Notes: generated by a model not told the origin, from the sequence alone. A stretch of DNA of 64,000 nucleotides from Kitasatospora azatica KCTC 9699 (GCF_000744785.1 NZ_JQMO01000003.1:4464001-4528000), one strand, 5' to 3'; counted from the stretch's first letter, positions 1 through 9,144 are shown. Translations and numbers: made by a program.

Positions 1-1882
1 AGAGGTACTCGAGGTCGGCGGACCAGGTGCCGGGCTCCTGCGGTGCGTGCATGGCCAACGGGCGCATGATCGTGGCCCCGCTCGTCCCGGACTCGACGGC
101 GGCCGAGTACAGGTACGGCATCAGCCGGTAGCGCAGCCGGACCGCGTCGACGACGGCCCGGTCCACCGCGTGCTCGAAGTCCCAGGGGTAGCGGGTGCTG
201 GTGCCGTGGAACCGCAGCATCGGCGAGAAGGCGCCGAACTGGGCGGAGCGCGCCATGAGGTCAGGGGCGGGCGTTCCGGTGAAGCCGCCCACGTCATGGC
301 TCCAGTACGGAACGCCGCTGAACGCGTACGACAGCCCCCCTCGCAGCGTGGAGGCCATCGCGGCGAAGCTCGTGTTGTTGTCGCCGGCCCACTGCCCGCA
401 GTGGCGCTGGCCGCCGGTGAACGAGGAACGGGCCCAGACCACGCGGTGCCCGGCCACCTGCTCGGTCACGTCGGCGACGGCGTCGTTGAAGAGCAGTGAG
501 TAGACGTTGTGGAGCTCCTCCCCGGTCATCCCGTTGGAGGCCGAGGCGTCGACCGGGACGCCCTCGCCGAAGTCCGTCTTGAAGACGTCCACCCCCTGTT
601 CCAGGAGCGGCCGGAGCAGCCCCTGGAACCAGGCGGTCGCCTCGGGGTTGGTGAAGTCGGTGATGCCGCACTCGGGACGGGACCCGTGCCAGACGTCGGC
701 GACATGGACGGAGCCGTCCGCGCGCTTGAGGAAGTAGCCCTTGCCCGCGCCTTCCTCGAAGAGCGGACTCTCGACGCTGACGTACGGGTTCATCCACACG
801 CAGACCTTGAATCCGAGGTCGTGCAGCGCGGACAGCATGCCCGCCGGCTCGGGGAACCGGTCCTCGTCCCAGCGCAGGTCGGACCAGCGGTCGGATCGTT
901 GCCAGTAGGCGTCCAGGTGGAGCACGTCGCAGGGGATGCCGTGCTCCCGGATCCGCCGCGCCTGCGCCAGGGTGCCCTCCTGGTCGACCTTCAGGTAGCC
1001 CGTGGAGATCCAGGCGCCCAGCGCCCACCGGGGAGGGGTCACCGGCCTGCCGGTGAGCCGGTGGTAGCGGTCGAGCGTCTCCGCGGGCGTCGGACCGGCG
1101 ATCAGGTAGTAGTCCAACTGGTCGTCGGGCACGGTGATCTGGACGCAGGAGTGGGTGGAGTGGCAGATGTCGAACTCGGTCGCCATGCCGCTGTCGACGA
1201 GGACTCCGTAGCCGCGGCTGGACAGGTACAGGGGGACGTTCTTGTAGGAGCGTTCGGATTCGGAGCTGAAGGCGTCGTAGTTCCAGGTGACGATGCGCTG
1301 ACCCCGCTTGTCGAGTCCGGTGAACTTCTCGCCGAGGCCGACGAAGTGCTCGTCGGGACGGGCCGCGAAGGTCTCGTGGTAGGCCAGCACCCCGCCGTCC
1401 GGGCCGAGGGACCTGCCGAAGGGCAGCACCCGCAGTTTGAGGCTGATGTCGGACTCGTCCGTGTTCTGCTCGGTCAGCAGCGTTCCGGTCGCGTCGTGGA
1501 ACCGTATCCGCCACGGGTCGAAGTCGATGGTCGCGCTGACCGCGCCGGCCTGGAGCCAGGCACCGTCGGCGCCGATCTCGACCCGGGCCCCGGCATGGTG
1601 GCCCGGAGTCACCAGCCGGGTCGCCGCGGCCGAGCGCGTCACCGTCTCGGCGGTGGGGGCCAGCCGGACCCGGATGACGCCCTCCCCGGCGGCCCTGACG
1701 TCGATGAGCAGGTGGTCGCCGGTCGACATCAGCGCTCGCAGCCGCAGGCCTTCCCGATCGTGGGAGACCGGCTCGGCGGAGAGGACCCGACTGGGTCCCT
1801 CGTCTCCCGGAGCGAGGAGCGGGAGGTCACGGGGGTCGGCGACGTGGGTGATCCAGGGGGCGAGCGGTTGACGGTAGGGCAT
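1..1882 (-). CDS. GH31 alpha-xylosidase/alpha-glucosidase (3' end off window)
   Basis: Retaining glycoside hydrolase of family GH31, closest in motif to YicI-type alpha-xylosidases that release alpha-linked xylose or glucose from oligosaccharide ends. 627 codons are visible; the frame is still open at base 1, so the C-terminal beta-domains are missing. The nucleophile motif KTDFGEGVP gives Asp437 and the acid/base motif QWAGDN gives Asp501. Their 64-residue spacing is close to that in YicI. Start chosen at the ATG at 1882, preceded by AGGAGG at 1889-1894. No signal peptide is seen, so it should be cytoplasmic. It is the last visible gene of the mntH-ABC-ABC operon, only 11 bases after the exporter stop. 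Family and fold are certain; natural substrate is not. A role in trimming a sugar from the cluster product is inference. Confidence 0.9.
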   Translation of the reverse strand, partial: MPYRQPLAPWITHVADPRDLPLLAPGDEGPSRVLSAEPVSHDREGLRLRALMSTGDHLLIDVRAAGEGVIRVRLAPTAETVTRSAAATRLVTPGHHAGARVEIGADGAWLQAGAVSATIDFDPWRIRFHDATGTLLTEQNTDESDISLKLRVLPFGRSLGPDGGVLAYHETFAARPDEHFVGLGEKFTGLDKRGQRIVTWNYDAFSSESERSYKNVPLYLSSRGYGVLVDSGMATEFDICHSTHSCVQITVPDDQLDYYLIAGPTPAETLDRYHRLTGRPVTPPRWALGAWISTGYLKVDQEGTLAQARRIREHGIPCDVLHLDAYWQRSDRWSDLRWDEDRFPEPAGMLSALHDLGFKVCVWMNPYVSVESPLFEEGAGKGYFLKRADGSVHVADVWHGSRPECGITDFTNPEATAWFQGLLRPLLEQGVDVFKTDFGEGVPVDASASNGMTGEELHNVYSLLFNDAVADVTEQVAGHRVVWARSSFTGGQRHCGQWAGDNNTSFAAMASTLRGGLSYAFSGVPYWSHDVGGFTGTPAPDLMARSAQFGAFSPMLRFHGTSTRYPWDFEHAVDRAVVDAVRLRYRLMPYLYSAAVESGTSGATIMRPLAMHAPQEPGTWSADLEYL

Positions 1883-1893
1883 GCGGGTCCTCC

Positions 1894-3693
1894 TCAGGAA
1901 GTGGTGATGCCGTGCAGGGCGTCGTGGATGGTCAGGAGTTCGGCGTAGCGTCCGCCGCGTGCGAGCAGTGCCGTGTGGTCGCCCGCCTCGATCACCGCTC
2001 CCGCCTCCATGACCAGGATCAGGTCCGCTTCCCGGACCGTGGAGAGACGGTGCGAGACGATCAGGGTCACGGTGCCGCAGGCCTCGGCGAACCGCCGGGA
2101 CATCGCCAAGTGGCGTCGGAAGACCGCCTGTTCGGTGGGGGCGTCCAAGGCGGCGGTCGGCTCGTCGAGGATCACCAGCAGGGGCGCGGTGCGCATGGCC
2201 GCCCGGGCCAGTGCCACACGCTGCCACTGGCCCTCGGACAGGTCGACGCCGCCGAGCTCCCGTCCCAGCGGGCTGTCCAGTCCGTCGGGCAGCCCGTCCG
2301 CCACGACCAGGGCGTCACCGTCGGCCAGCGCCCGGTGCAGGGCGTCGGGGTCGCTGCTCCGGCCGAGGTCGCCTATCCCGACGGCCTCACGGAGCGTCGT
2401 CTGGTAGCGCCCGAAGTCCTGGAAGGCGACGGACAGGCGTTCGCTCCACGAGGACGGGGCGAAGTCGCGCAGGTCGGTGCCGTCCACGGTGATCCGCCCC
2501 CGCTCCGGGGGGTACAGCCCGCACAGCAGTTTGACCAGCGAGGACTTGCCCGAGCCGTACTCGCCCACGACGGCCACCGTCGCGCCCGCGGGCAGGTGGG
2601 CCGACACCGAGTCGACCGCGGCCCTGGTCGACTCCGGGTAGCGGAAGGTTACCTCGTCGAGGGTTATCCCCTTCCTGAGCAGGTCCGGCGGGCGCAGGTG
2701 CGCTGACGCCGGCGCCGGCGCGTGTTCCGCGCTGTAGCGGAGCAGCCAGAGGCAGGGCTCCAGTGCCTCGGCGCCGTTGACGACGTTGCTGACGCCCTCG
2801 ACAGTCAGCTCCACCTGACGCCGCAACTGCCCCGCGAGGGTTATCGCCAGCAGCAGGTCGCCGGCAGAGCAGGCGCCCGAGGCGGCCAGGTGGGCCGTGT
2901 AGGCCAGGCAGCCGGCGTAGGCCGCGGTGAAGACCAGCCAGCCGGCGGACGTCAGGACCGCCGCGCGCCGTCGGACCCGCTGCCGGATCTCGGTCGCCGT
3001 GCGCCACTGGTCGGCGCGCAGGGACAGCAGCCGGGGCGCCGCGCCGCAGATCATGATCTCCTTGGCCGAGCCAGGTGAGGTGAGGAGCCCGAAGAGGTCC
3101 TCCTCCAGACGGGTGCTCTCGGCGGTCGCCAGCATCGACGCCCGGATCGCCTTCTGCGTGTGGCGGTTCACCAGGAGCGGGACCGGTGTGAAGAGGATCA
3201 GCACAAGCAGGACCGGGTCGACCTGTGCCAGCAGGAAGACGCTGCCGACCAGGCTGGCCAGGCTGCCGATCGACTCCAGCGGGAGCCAGGCGGCCGCCAC
3301 CAGGGTCGGACCGCTGCCCAGGGTCAGCGCGACCCGGTCCAGGTACACGGGCCGCTCCAGGTGGTCCAGATGGGGCAGGCCGGCCACGGCCCCGATGATC
3401 TCGCGCTCGAGGTCCATCCCGATCTGCTCGCTCAGGTTCCCGCGCAACGCGTGCCTGGTGTTGATCCCGGCGTTGACGATGAGAAGGCATCCGGCAGCAC
3501 CGGCCGCCGCGGCCAGGACGTGGGCGGCGCTCCGCTGCCCGGTGCCCTCCACCAGGGCGCGCACGCTCATCGCGAGGACGGCGACGGCGACGCTCTCGGC
3601 GGCGATCAGCGCGGTCAGCAGAGCGCTCGTGCCGGGGGCGGAGCGCCAGCAGCGGCTGAGCAGGAGCTTCCAGAAGGCGATCCTGGCGTTCAC
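1894..3693 (-). CDS. ABC exporter half-transporter (TMD-NBD)
   Basis: Type I ABC exporter subunit of 599 residues. An N-terminal domain of about 6 membrane helices (residues about 20-310) is followed by a nucleotide-binding domain. Walker A is GEYGSGKSS, the Q-loop region reads FQDFGRYQ, the signature is LSEGQ, Walker B is LLVILDEPTAALD and the H-loop is SHRLST. GTG start at 3693 overlaps the stop of the upstream exporter gene by 4 bases (GTGA), so the two subunits are translationally coupled and probably form a heterodimer. FQDF/FQDY after the Q-loop is often seen in actinobacterial exporters of modified peptides (family knowledge, not proof). Substrate unknown; export of the product of the divergent heptose operon is the simplest inference. 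Confidence 0.92.
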   Translation of the reverse strand: MNARIAFWKLLLSRCWRSAPGTSALLTALIAAESVAVAVLAMSVRALVEGTGQRSAAHVLAAAAGAAGCLLIVNAGINTRHALRGNLSEQIGMDLEREIIGAVAGLPHLDHLERPVYLDRVALTLGSGPTLVAAAWLPLESIGSLASLVGSVFLLAQVDPVLLVLILFTPVPLLVNRHTQKAIRASMLATAESTRLEEDLFGLLTSPGSAKEIMICGAAPRLLSLRADQWRTATEIRQRVRRRAAVLTSAGWLVFTAAYAGCLAYTAHLAASGACSAGDLLLAITLAGQLRRQVELTVEGVSNVVNGAEALEPCLWLLRYSAEHAPAPASAHLRPPDLLRKGITLDEVTFRYPESTRAAVDSVSAHLPAGATVAVVGEYGSGKSSLVKLLCGLYPPERGRITVDGTDLRDFAPSSWSERLSVAFQDFGRYQTTLREAVGIGDLGRSSDPDALHRALADGDALVVADGLPDGLDSPLGRELGGVDLSEGQWQRVALARAAMRTAPLLVILDEPTAALDAPTEQAVFRRHLAMSRRFAEACGTVTLIVSHRLSTVREADLILVMEAGAVIEAGDHTALLARGGRYAELLTIHDALHGITTS

Positions 3694-5546
3694 AGGGCCT
3701 CCTCCTGCCCGGCGAAGAGTTCCGCGTAGACGCCGTCTGCGGCGAGGAGTTGTGCGTGCGTCCCGGTCTCGACCACCCTGCCGTCGGCGAGGCAGGCGAT
3801 CCGGTCGGCCTGTTGCACCGTGGAGAGCCGGTGCGAGATCAGCACCACGCTGACGTCCGGCAACCCGTGGACCACTCTGCGGAACACCTCCAGTTCGGTG
3901 CGGATGTCGAGATGGGCGGTGGGTTCGTCCAGGACCAGGATTCGCGCGCCGCGCTGGACCGCGTGCATGGCGCGGGTGAGGGCGATGTGCTGCCACTGGC
4001 CTCCGGACAGGTCGACCCCCGCGGTGTACTTGGACGACAACGGGGTGTTCCAGCCGGCGGGCAGACGCTGGATCAGTTCCGTGCTGCCGGCCGCCCGGGC
4101 CGCGTCGGCCAACGCGGCCTGACCGGGCGCCTCCGAGCACGCGCCCAGGGTGACGTTGTCGACGACGCTCAACGGGTACTTGACGAAGTCCTGGAAGACC
4201 GCGGCGAGCCCGCGCCACCAGTCGGCGGGGGCCAGGGCCGCGATGTCGACGCCGTCCGCGGTGATCCGGCCGTCCGTCGGCCGGTACAGCCCGGCGAGCA
4301 GTTTGGTCAGGGTGGTCTTGCCGGCTCCGTTGCGGCCCACGAGGGCCAGCACCTCGCCCGGACGGATCTCCAGGTCGCATTCCTCCAGCACCGGCCGGTC
4401 CGCACCCGGGTAACGGAAGCCGACTCCTTCGAACCGCACCAGTGGAGCGCGGCCGGGGGCGTCCGGCCCCGGTGCGGCCGCCGTCGGCGAGGTCGGTGCC
4501 GTCGGGGTGCGCGGGCTCCGGCCGGCTGCCAGGCGCGCGCCCAGCCGGTCCAGTGCGGCGGTGCCCGAGGCTCCGCCGGCCACCACGACGGTGTCGTGGT
4601 CCGAAGCCGCGAGGGACAGCAGACCGATGACCGCGGCGAGCATCGCCCCCAGGTCGCCCGGGTCGACGTGCCCGCGCATCGCCCCGAGTCCGAGCGCGGA
4701 GAGTCCGGCGAGCGCGGACAGGGCCAGCAGCGCGAAGGCGGTCCACTGCCGCCAGTTGAGTTCGGAGCCCCGGCGCCAGACGGGCTCGACCCGGCTCCGG
4801 AAGCTCTCCTGCCAGTGGTCGCTCACCCATTCCCGCAGCCCGAAGACCCGTGTCTCCTTGGCTGCGCCAGGGGCGATCACCTGTTCCCGCCAGTAGCGTT
4901 CCCGGCGGGCCGCCGCGGCGCCGTTCGCCGACACCTCGGCGACGGCCATCGTGTTGCGGCTGAGGACGCCACGGGTGCCGAGGACCGCGAGCAGCATGAG
5001 CAGCAGCAGCCATGGGGAGTACCGGACGAGCACGGCCGCGCAGGCCGCCGCCTGGAGGCTCCGGAAGAGCAGCCTCAGCTGCGACACCGCGGCCTGCCCC
5101 GGCGTGCTCTCGGTCCAGTTGGTGGGAGGACGGGCGGAGGCGAGCAGCAGGTCGTCGCGCACGGCCGGCTCCTCCAGCAGCGTGATCCCCGAGGCCCCGG
5201 TGACCAGTTCGGCCACGCGCGCGCGTTGGGCGCCGTCGATCCGGCGCGCGGCGAGGACCCGCAGCGCCGAACCGGACACATCGGCGGCCTGGCCGACGAG
5301 GAGCGTCCCGGCGAGGAGGGCCAGGGGGGCGACCCAACTCCCTGAGTGGGCGGTTGAGCCGGTCACCGAGCGGATGAGCACGCCAGTGGCGATCGCGGCC
5401 ACGGCCGGCTGCAGCGCCTGGACCAGGAACAGCAGCGCCAGCACGGTGACGGTGACCGCTCCGGCGGGCCGCAGCGCACGCAGGAGCCGCACCCGGCTTC
5501 GCACCAGGGTGGTGACGGGCATGGTTTGGACCGACCTTTGCGTCAT
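3690..5546 (-). CDS. ABC exporter half-transporter (TMD-NBD), partner subunit
   Basis: Second type I ABC exporter subunit, 618 residues, with a membrane domain (residues about 20-330) and an NBD. Walker A is GRNGAGKTT, the Q-loop region FQDFVKYPLS, the signature LSGGQ, Walker B ILVLDEPTAHLD and the H-loop SHRLST. Both subunits keep complete ATPase motifs, so there is no obvious degenerate site. Start taken as the ATG at 5546, which overlaps the mntH stop by 4 bases (ATGA). A second in-frame ATG at 5522 would shorten the product by 8 residues. A Pro/Ala-rich linker (about residues 340-365) precedes the NBD. Co-transcribed with mntH, the partner exporter and GH31. Confidence 0.92.
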   Translation of the reverse strand: MTQRSVQTMPVTTLVRSRVRLLRALRPAGAVTVTVLALLFLVQALQPAVAAIATGVLIRSVTGSTAHSGSWVAPLALLAGTLLVGQAADVSGSALRVLAARRIDGAQRARVAELVTGASGITLLEEPAVRDDLLLASARPPTNWTESTPGQAAVSQLRLLFRSLQAAACAAVLVRYSPWLLLLMLLAVLGTRGVLSRNTMAVAEVSANGAAAARRERYWREQVIAPGAAKETRVFGLREWVSDHWQESFRSRVEPVWRRGSELNWRQWTAFALLALSALAGLSALGLGAMRGHVDPGDLGAMLAAVIGLLSLAASDHDTVVVAGGASGTAALDRLGARLAAGRSPRTPTAPTSPTAAAPGPDAPGRAPLVRFEGVGFRYPGADRPVLEECDLEIRPGEVLALVGRNGAGKTTLTKLLAGLYRPTDGRITADGVDIAALAPADWWRGLAAVFQDFVKYPLSVVDNVTLGACSEAPGQAALADAARAAGSTELIQRLPAGWNTPLSSKYTAGVDLSGGQWQHIALTRAMHAVQRGARILVLDEPTAHLDIRTELEVFRRVVHGLPDVSVVLISHRLSTVQQADRIACLADGRVVETGTHAQLLAADGVYAELFAGQEEAL

Positions 5547-6781
5547 GGGACGAGGAGCCCCCAGAGGAGTAGGGCGTTGAGACCGGTGATCAGCAGGGTG
5601 ATCAGTGCCAGCACAGTCGTCGTGGCGGGGTGGTTCACCAGTTCGGCCATGACGTCGCGCCGAGCGCTGAACCACAGCAGCGGCAGCAGGGCGAACGGCA
5701 CCCCGAAACAGAGCACCACCTGTGACCAGACGAGGGCCTGGGTCGGATCCACCCCGGCCGCGAGCACGCCGAGTGCGGGGACGAGCGTCACCGCTCTGCG
5801 CAGCGGGCGGGGCACGGAACGGCGCAGGAAGCCCGACATGACCGTCTGCCCGGTGTAGGTGCCCACGGCGGAGGCGGCGAGGCCGGAGGCCAGCAGGGCG
5901 AGCGCGAACATCAGCGCGGACGCGCCGCCCGCTCGGACGGCCACGGCCGCGTGGATCCCGACCAGGTCCTGCAGCACCCGCCCGGGCAACAGCTGTGCGG
6001 CGATGAGCAGTATCACCGTGTTGAGCAGCGTGGCGGCACTGAGGGCGACGGCCGTGTCCACCCGGGTTCCGCGCAGCATCCGCCGCCGCGCCGCTCGGGA
6101 CGCGGCGCCGGGGCACAGGTCCCGACGGTGCTCGGCGCTGAGACTCGAGTGCAGATAGAGCGTGTGCGGCATGACGGTCGCTCCGACGATCCCCGCGGCG
6201 AGAACCAGGCTTTCCGGTCCGGCGAAGCCCGGTGCCAGGCCGGCGCCCAATGAGTCGACGGAGACGCCGGCTCCGGCCAGGTCGTAGAGGAGGGCGACGG
6301 CGATCAGCACGAGCAGTCCCGCCACGGCCGATTCGAAGCGCCGGACCCCCCTCGTCTCCAGGGCGAGGACGCCGATCGCGACCGCTCCCGTGATGAGCCC
6401 GCCCACCACCAGGCGGACGCCGACCAAGAGGTGCAGCGCCAGCGCACCGCCCACCACCTCGGCGAGCTCGGTGGCCACGAGCACCACCTCCATGAGCCCC
6501 CATAGCACGAGCCGCACCAGCCGGGGCAGGTGCAGCCGGCAGAGCTCGGCGAGGCCGTGCCCGGTGGCCATCCCGAGTTTGGCGGTGACCGTCTGCACCA
6601 GCACGGCCATGGCGCCGGCCGCGCAGACGACCCACAGCAGCCGGTAGCCGTAGGCGGACCCGGCGGCCATGCCGGTGGCGAAGTTGCCCGGATCGACGTA
6701 GGCGCTGGCGGCGACGAACGCCGGTCCGAGCATCGTCCTGGCGTTCGCGGTACGTCCGCCGGGCGCAGAAGTGGACAGCAT
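5543..6781 (-). CDS. mntH: Nramp-family divalent metal (Mn2+/Fe2+) transporter
   Basis: Proton-coupled importer of Mn2+ or Fe2+ in the cytoplasmic membrane, 412 residues with about 11 hydrophobic segments, normal for MntH. The TM1 metal-binding motif DPGN is present (ASAYVDPGNFATG) and TM6 carries MPHTLYLHS; the usual motif is MPHNLYLHS, so one Asn is Thr. ATG start at 6781 is preceded by GGAGGGAACC. It opens the minus-strand operon and shares its upstream region with the divergent glycosyltransferase gene. Sharing an operon with exporters is unusual. Supplying Mn2+ to metal-dependent glycosyltransferases or nucleotidyltransferases of the cluster is a possible reason (inference). No MntR or Fur site was recognised. 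Confidence 0.9.
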   Translation of the reverse strand: MLSTSAPGGRTANARTMLGPAFVAASAYVDPGNFATGMAAGSAYGYRLLWVVCAAGAMAVLVQTVTAKLGMATGHGLAELCRLHLPRLVRLVLWGLMEVVLVATELAEVVGGALALHLLVGVRLVVGGLITGAVAIGVLALETRGVRRFESAVAGLLVLIAVALLYDLAGAGVSVDSLGAGLAPGFAGPESLVLAAGIVGATVMPHTLYLHSSLSAEHRRDLCPGAASRAARRRMLRGTRVDTAVALSAATLLNTVILLIAAQLLPGRVLQDLVGIHAAVAVRAGGASALMFALALLASGLAASAVGTYTGQTVMSGFLRRSVPRPLRRAVTLVPALGVLAAGVDPTQALVWSQVVLCFGVPFALLPLLWFSARRDVMAELVNHPATTTVLALITLLITGLNALLLWGLLVP

Positions 6782-6881
6782 GGTTCCCTCCAGCAGCTGA
6801 CGGAAATGGGATTCGGCCGCCGACCGGGAGAGGGCGAAAGCGAGCATGCAGGCCCTGGGGCGGCATGTCAAGAAAGCGGCG

Positions 6882-6920
6882 ATTGGCAGGAGAGTGCCGC
6901 CGCGCGTGGCTGCCAATGAT
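6882..6920. promoter_or_regulatory. Candidate operator, copy 1 (mntH / glycosyltransferase divergent region)
   Basis: The 246-base gap between mntH and the divergent glycosyltransferase gene holds ATTGGCAG (6882-6889) and CTGCCAAT (6910-6917), an inverted pair with 20 bases between, and TGCCG inside. TGGCA, TGCCG and GCTGCCAATGA recur with identical spacing at 8974-9009. This suggests a cluster-specific regulator that binds both promoters. No clear -35/-10 pair was found in this gap. No regulator gene is visible in block 1. Confidence 0.5.
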
Positions 6921-7027
6921 TTCCCTGGCCGATTCCGGGGACCTGCTGAATCATCGGTGGAGGGATTCGGCCGAAGGGCTTCTATCGACTGCAGGAATGC
7001 TTCTCCGCCACGATGCAGAGGATTGCT

Positions 7028-8230
7028 ATGACACAAATGGGATACCGGGTGCTCGAAGAGCGGCCCGTGCCGCCCGCACCCCAGGACGACGCCGAGACGG
7101 TCAGGACCGCGGTGAACGCCCTGGTCACGCTCTGGGACCCGGGCGCCCGACTGAGTGCTCCGATGTGGCGGCGCACCGAGCGGCTGGGCCGCCGGGTCCT
7201 GGCGCAGCTGGAGCGGGCCCTGCCGGAGGCCGAACGGGCCCCCGCGCTGGACCGGCTGCGGGAGGCGCCGCTGGACCGGGGGGCGCAGCACCGCCTGTCA
7301 CACCTGGTCGAACAGGCGCTCGCCGCACCGGAGACGGACACGGACGGACTCCGCGCCGCGGCGGCGGAGTTCCGCGGCAGGAGCCGGATCGTGCTGGACA
7401 CCGGCGCCCGCCACGACTCGAGTCCTGAGGCGCCCGGCCCGGACGGCTCTTCCGGCGGTTCCTGGGAGGTGACCGTCGTGCTCGACTTCCGTGACGTCTC
7501 GTCGGCCGACCGCCTGCGGAACACGGTGGCGTCGGTACTGGCGCTTCGGGACCAGAGCCTGGGCCGGGAGCGCTACCGCATCGTGGTGGTGGAGCAGGAC
7601 GGCACGCCGCGGCACGCGGCGCTGCTGCACGGGCTGGTCGACCGCTACGTGCACGCCGGCAACGACGGTGACTACAACCGGAGTTGGGCGCACAACGTCG
7701 GCGCGGTGGCCACCAGCGGCGCGGAACGCTGGCTGTGCTTCCTGGACGCCGACGTGCTGGTCGACACCGGCTTCCTGGAACGCCAGCTCGACCGCCTCCG
7801 GCAGACCGGGGCCGCCGCCCTGCTCCCGCACGCGAGCCTGCACTACCTGGACGCCCGCTCCTCGGCGCGGGCGATCCGCCAGCGCCTGTCGCGGCCCGGC
7901 GGCGCCGTCGACGCCGAGTCCCTGCACGGTTACCAGCTGGTCACCAACCGGGGCGGCTGCATCTTCGTGGACAGCGACCTGTTCCACCGGATCCACGGGT
8001 TCGACGAGCGCTACGAGGGCTGGGGGGACGAGGACAACGAGTTCTACGAGCACCTCTCGGCGCACACCGGCATCACGCACACCGCGGAGGTGCTGCTCCA
8101 TCTCGACCATCCGCGCCCGGAGATGGAGCGCGACGGGCACCGGGCCAACGAGTGGCTGCTCGGCCTGTCGGAGGGCAGGCCGACCCACATCGGGAACCGC
8201 GGCCGCTACCTGCGCGAGGGAGAGCACTGA
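7028..8230 (+). CDS. GT2/Glyco_transf_7C-type glycosyltransferase
   Basis: Glycosyltransferase with GT-A fold, 400 residues. Residues about 1-145 form a helical, charged N-terminal region of unknown role. The catalytic part follows, with the metal-binding DxD in LCFLDADVLVD and the galactosyltransferase-C-type motif GWGDEDNEF, typical of enzymes related to polypeptide GalNAc-transferases and chondroitin polymerases. Start chosen at ATG 7028 because AGAGGA (7017-7022) sits 5 bases upstream; an ATG at 7013 would overlap that site. First gene of the plus-strand run, one base before the methyltransferase gene. It probably transfers the nucleotide-activated heptose or another sugar; the acceptor is unknown. 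Confidence 0.85.
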   Translation: MTQMGYRVLEERPVPPAPQDDAETVRTAVNALVTLWDPGARLSAPMWRRTERLGRRVLAQLERALPEAERAPALDRLREAPLDRGAQHRLSHLVEQALAAPETDTDGLRAAAAEFRGRSRIVLDTGARHDSSPEAPGPDGSSGGSWEVTVVLDFRDVSSADRLRNTVASVLALRDQSLGRERYRIVVVEQDGTPRHAALLHGLVDRYVHAGNDGDYNRSWAHNVGAVATSGAERWLCFLDADVLVDTGFLERQLDRLRQTGAAALLPHASLHYLDARSSARAIRQRLSRPGGAVDAESLHGYQLVTNRGGCIFVDSDLFHRIHGFDERYEGWGDEDNEFYEHLSAHTGITHTAEVLLHLDHPRPEMERDGHRANEWLLGLSEGRPTHIGNRGRYLREGEH

Positions 8231-8231
8231 C

Positions 8232-8963
8232 ATGACGACCCCCCTGACCGAGCTGTTCGACCGGCACTACCTCGCCTTCTGGCAGCGCGAACTGGGTGCC
8301 GACCGGCTGGAACGCGAACAGGGCCTGGCCGTGCGCCTCGGCGCCCTGGCCCCCGGCGACCGCGTGCTGGACGTCGCCTGCGGCTACGGGCGGATGAGCA
8401 TCGGCCTGGCCGCGGCCGGAATGGACGTCACCGGCGTGGACATCAGCGAGCAGCTGCTGGCCGAGGCCCGTGTCCGGGCCGCCGCGGCCGGCGTCGAGGT
8501 GGCGTTCCGGCCGGCGGACATGCTGGACCTGGACGGATTCTCCGGCTTCGACTGCGCACTGCTCTGGTTCACCAGCTTCGGCTACTTCGACGACACCGAC
8601 AACGAGCGGGTCCTGCGGCAGGTGTTCGACTGCCTGGCGCCGGGTGGCCGGCTGCTCCTGGAGACCAGGCACTGGGACCGGATGCGGCGACGCTTCGACC
8701 CGGTCACCGTGCGGACCGCCGGCGAGGACACACTGATCGAGCACCACAGCTACGACGCCCAGACCGGCGTCCAGCGGACGCAACAGACGCTGCTGGTCTC
8801 CGGCCGGCGACTGGAGCGGGTCGGCGTCCTCAGGAGGTACGGCGTGCCCGAACTCAGGGCGCTCTGCCGCGGCGTGGGCTTCAGCTCCGCCACGGCGTAC
8901 GACGGGTTCGGCGAGCTGCTGGGGCCGGACAGCGACCGCTGTGTGCTGGTCGCCGTGAAGTAG
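8232..8963 (+). CDS. Class I SAM-dependent methyltransferase
   Basis: Methyltransferase of 243 residues with a complete class I Rossmann core. Motif I is VLDVACGYGRMS (about residues 43-54), motif II ends in an acidic residue in VTGVDIS, and the later motif LAPGGRLLLE is present. It resembles the Methyltransf_25/SAM methyltransferase group that modifies sugars and small molecules; the methyl acceptor cannot be read from sequence. It follows the GT2 gene after a single base. A 181-base gap with operator copy 2 and a promoter comes next, so the first two genes may form a separate short transcript. Confidence 0.85.
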   Translation: MTTPLTELFDRHYLAFWQRELGADRLEREQGLAVRLGALAPGDRVLDVACGYGRMSIGLAAAGMDVTGVDISEQLLAEARVRAAAAGVEVAFRPADMLDLDGFSGFDCALLWFTSFGYFDDTDNERVLRQVFDCLAPGGRLLLETRHWDRMRRRFDPVTVRTAGEDTLIEHHSYDAQTGVQRTQQTLLVSGRRLERVGVLRRYGVPELRALCRGVGFSSATAYDGFGELLGPDSDRCVLVAVK

Positions 8964-8971
8964 CGGGCGCC

Positions 8972-9010
8972 GATGGCACCGAGTTGCCGTGGACTGCAGC
9001 TGCCAATGAC
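8972..9010. promoter_or_regulatory. Candidate operator, copy 2 (upstream of the peptide/GT4 operon)
   Basis: TGGCA (8974-8978), TTGCCG (8984-8989 region) and GCTGCCAATGA (8999-9009) repeat the elements of the 6882-6920 site with the same 27-base distance between TGGCA and TGCCA. The right element ends 15 bases upstream of a promoter-like -35 hexamer at 9025, a good position for an activator. Unlike copy 1, the left arm is GATGGCA rather than ATTGGCA, so the inverted repeat is weaker here. Confidence 0.5.
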
Positions 9011-9024
9011 GGCCGGGAAAATCG

Positions 9025-9053
9025 TTGTTCCGGTGCGTACGGCTCACTAGCAT
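9025..9053 (+). promoter_or_regulatory. Vegetative-type promoter for the main heptose operon
   Basis: TTGTTC at 9025-9030 and TAGCAT at 9048-9053 are separated by 17 bases, close to the streptomycete primary sigma pattern (TTGACN, TAGNNT). Transcription would begin near 9060, giving a leader of about 85 bases that is unusually AT- and pyrimidine-rich for this window (9085-9135) before the GGAGAA site at 9134-9139. Confidence 0.5.
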
Positions 9054-9144
9054 TGAAGTCGTCGGCAGGAATCCGTGCAGGTGTGATTAGTCGAACCACC
9101 GCAGATTTCATCCATTTCATTCTTCTATTTTCCGGAGAAACGCC

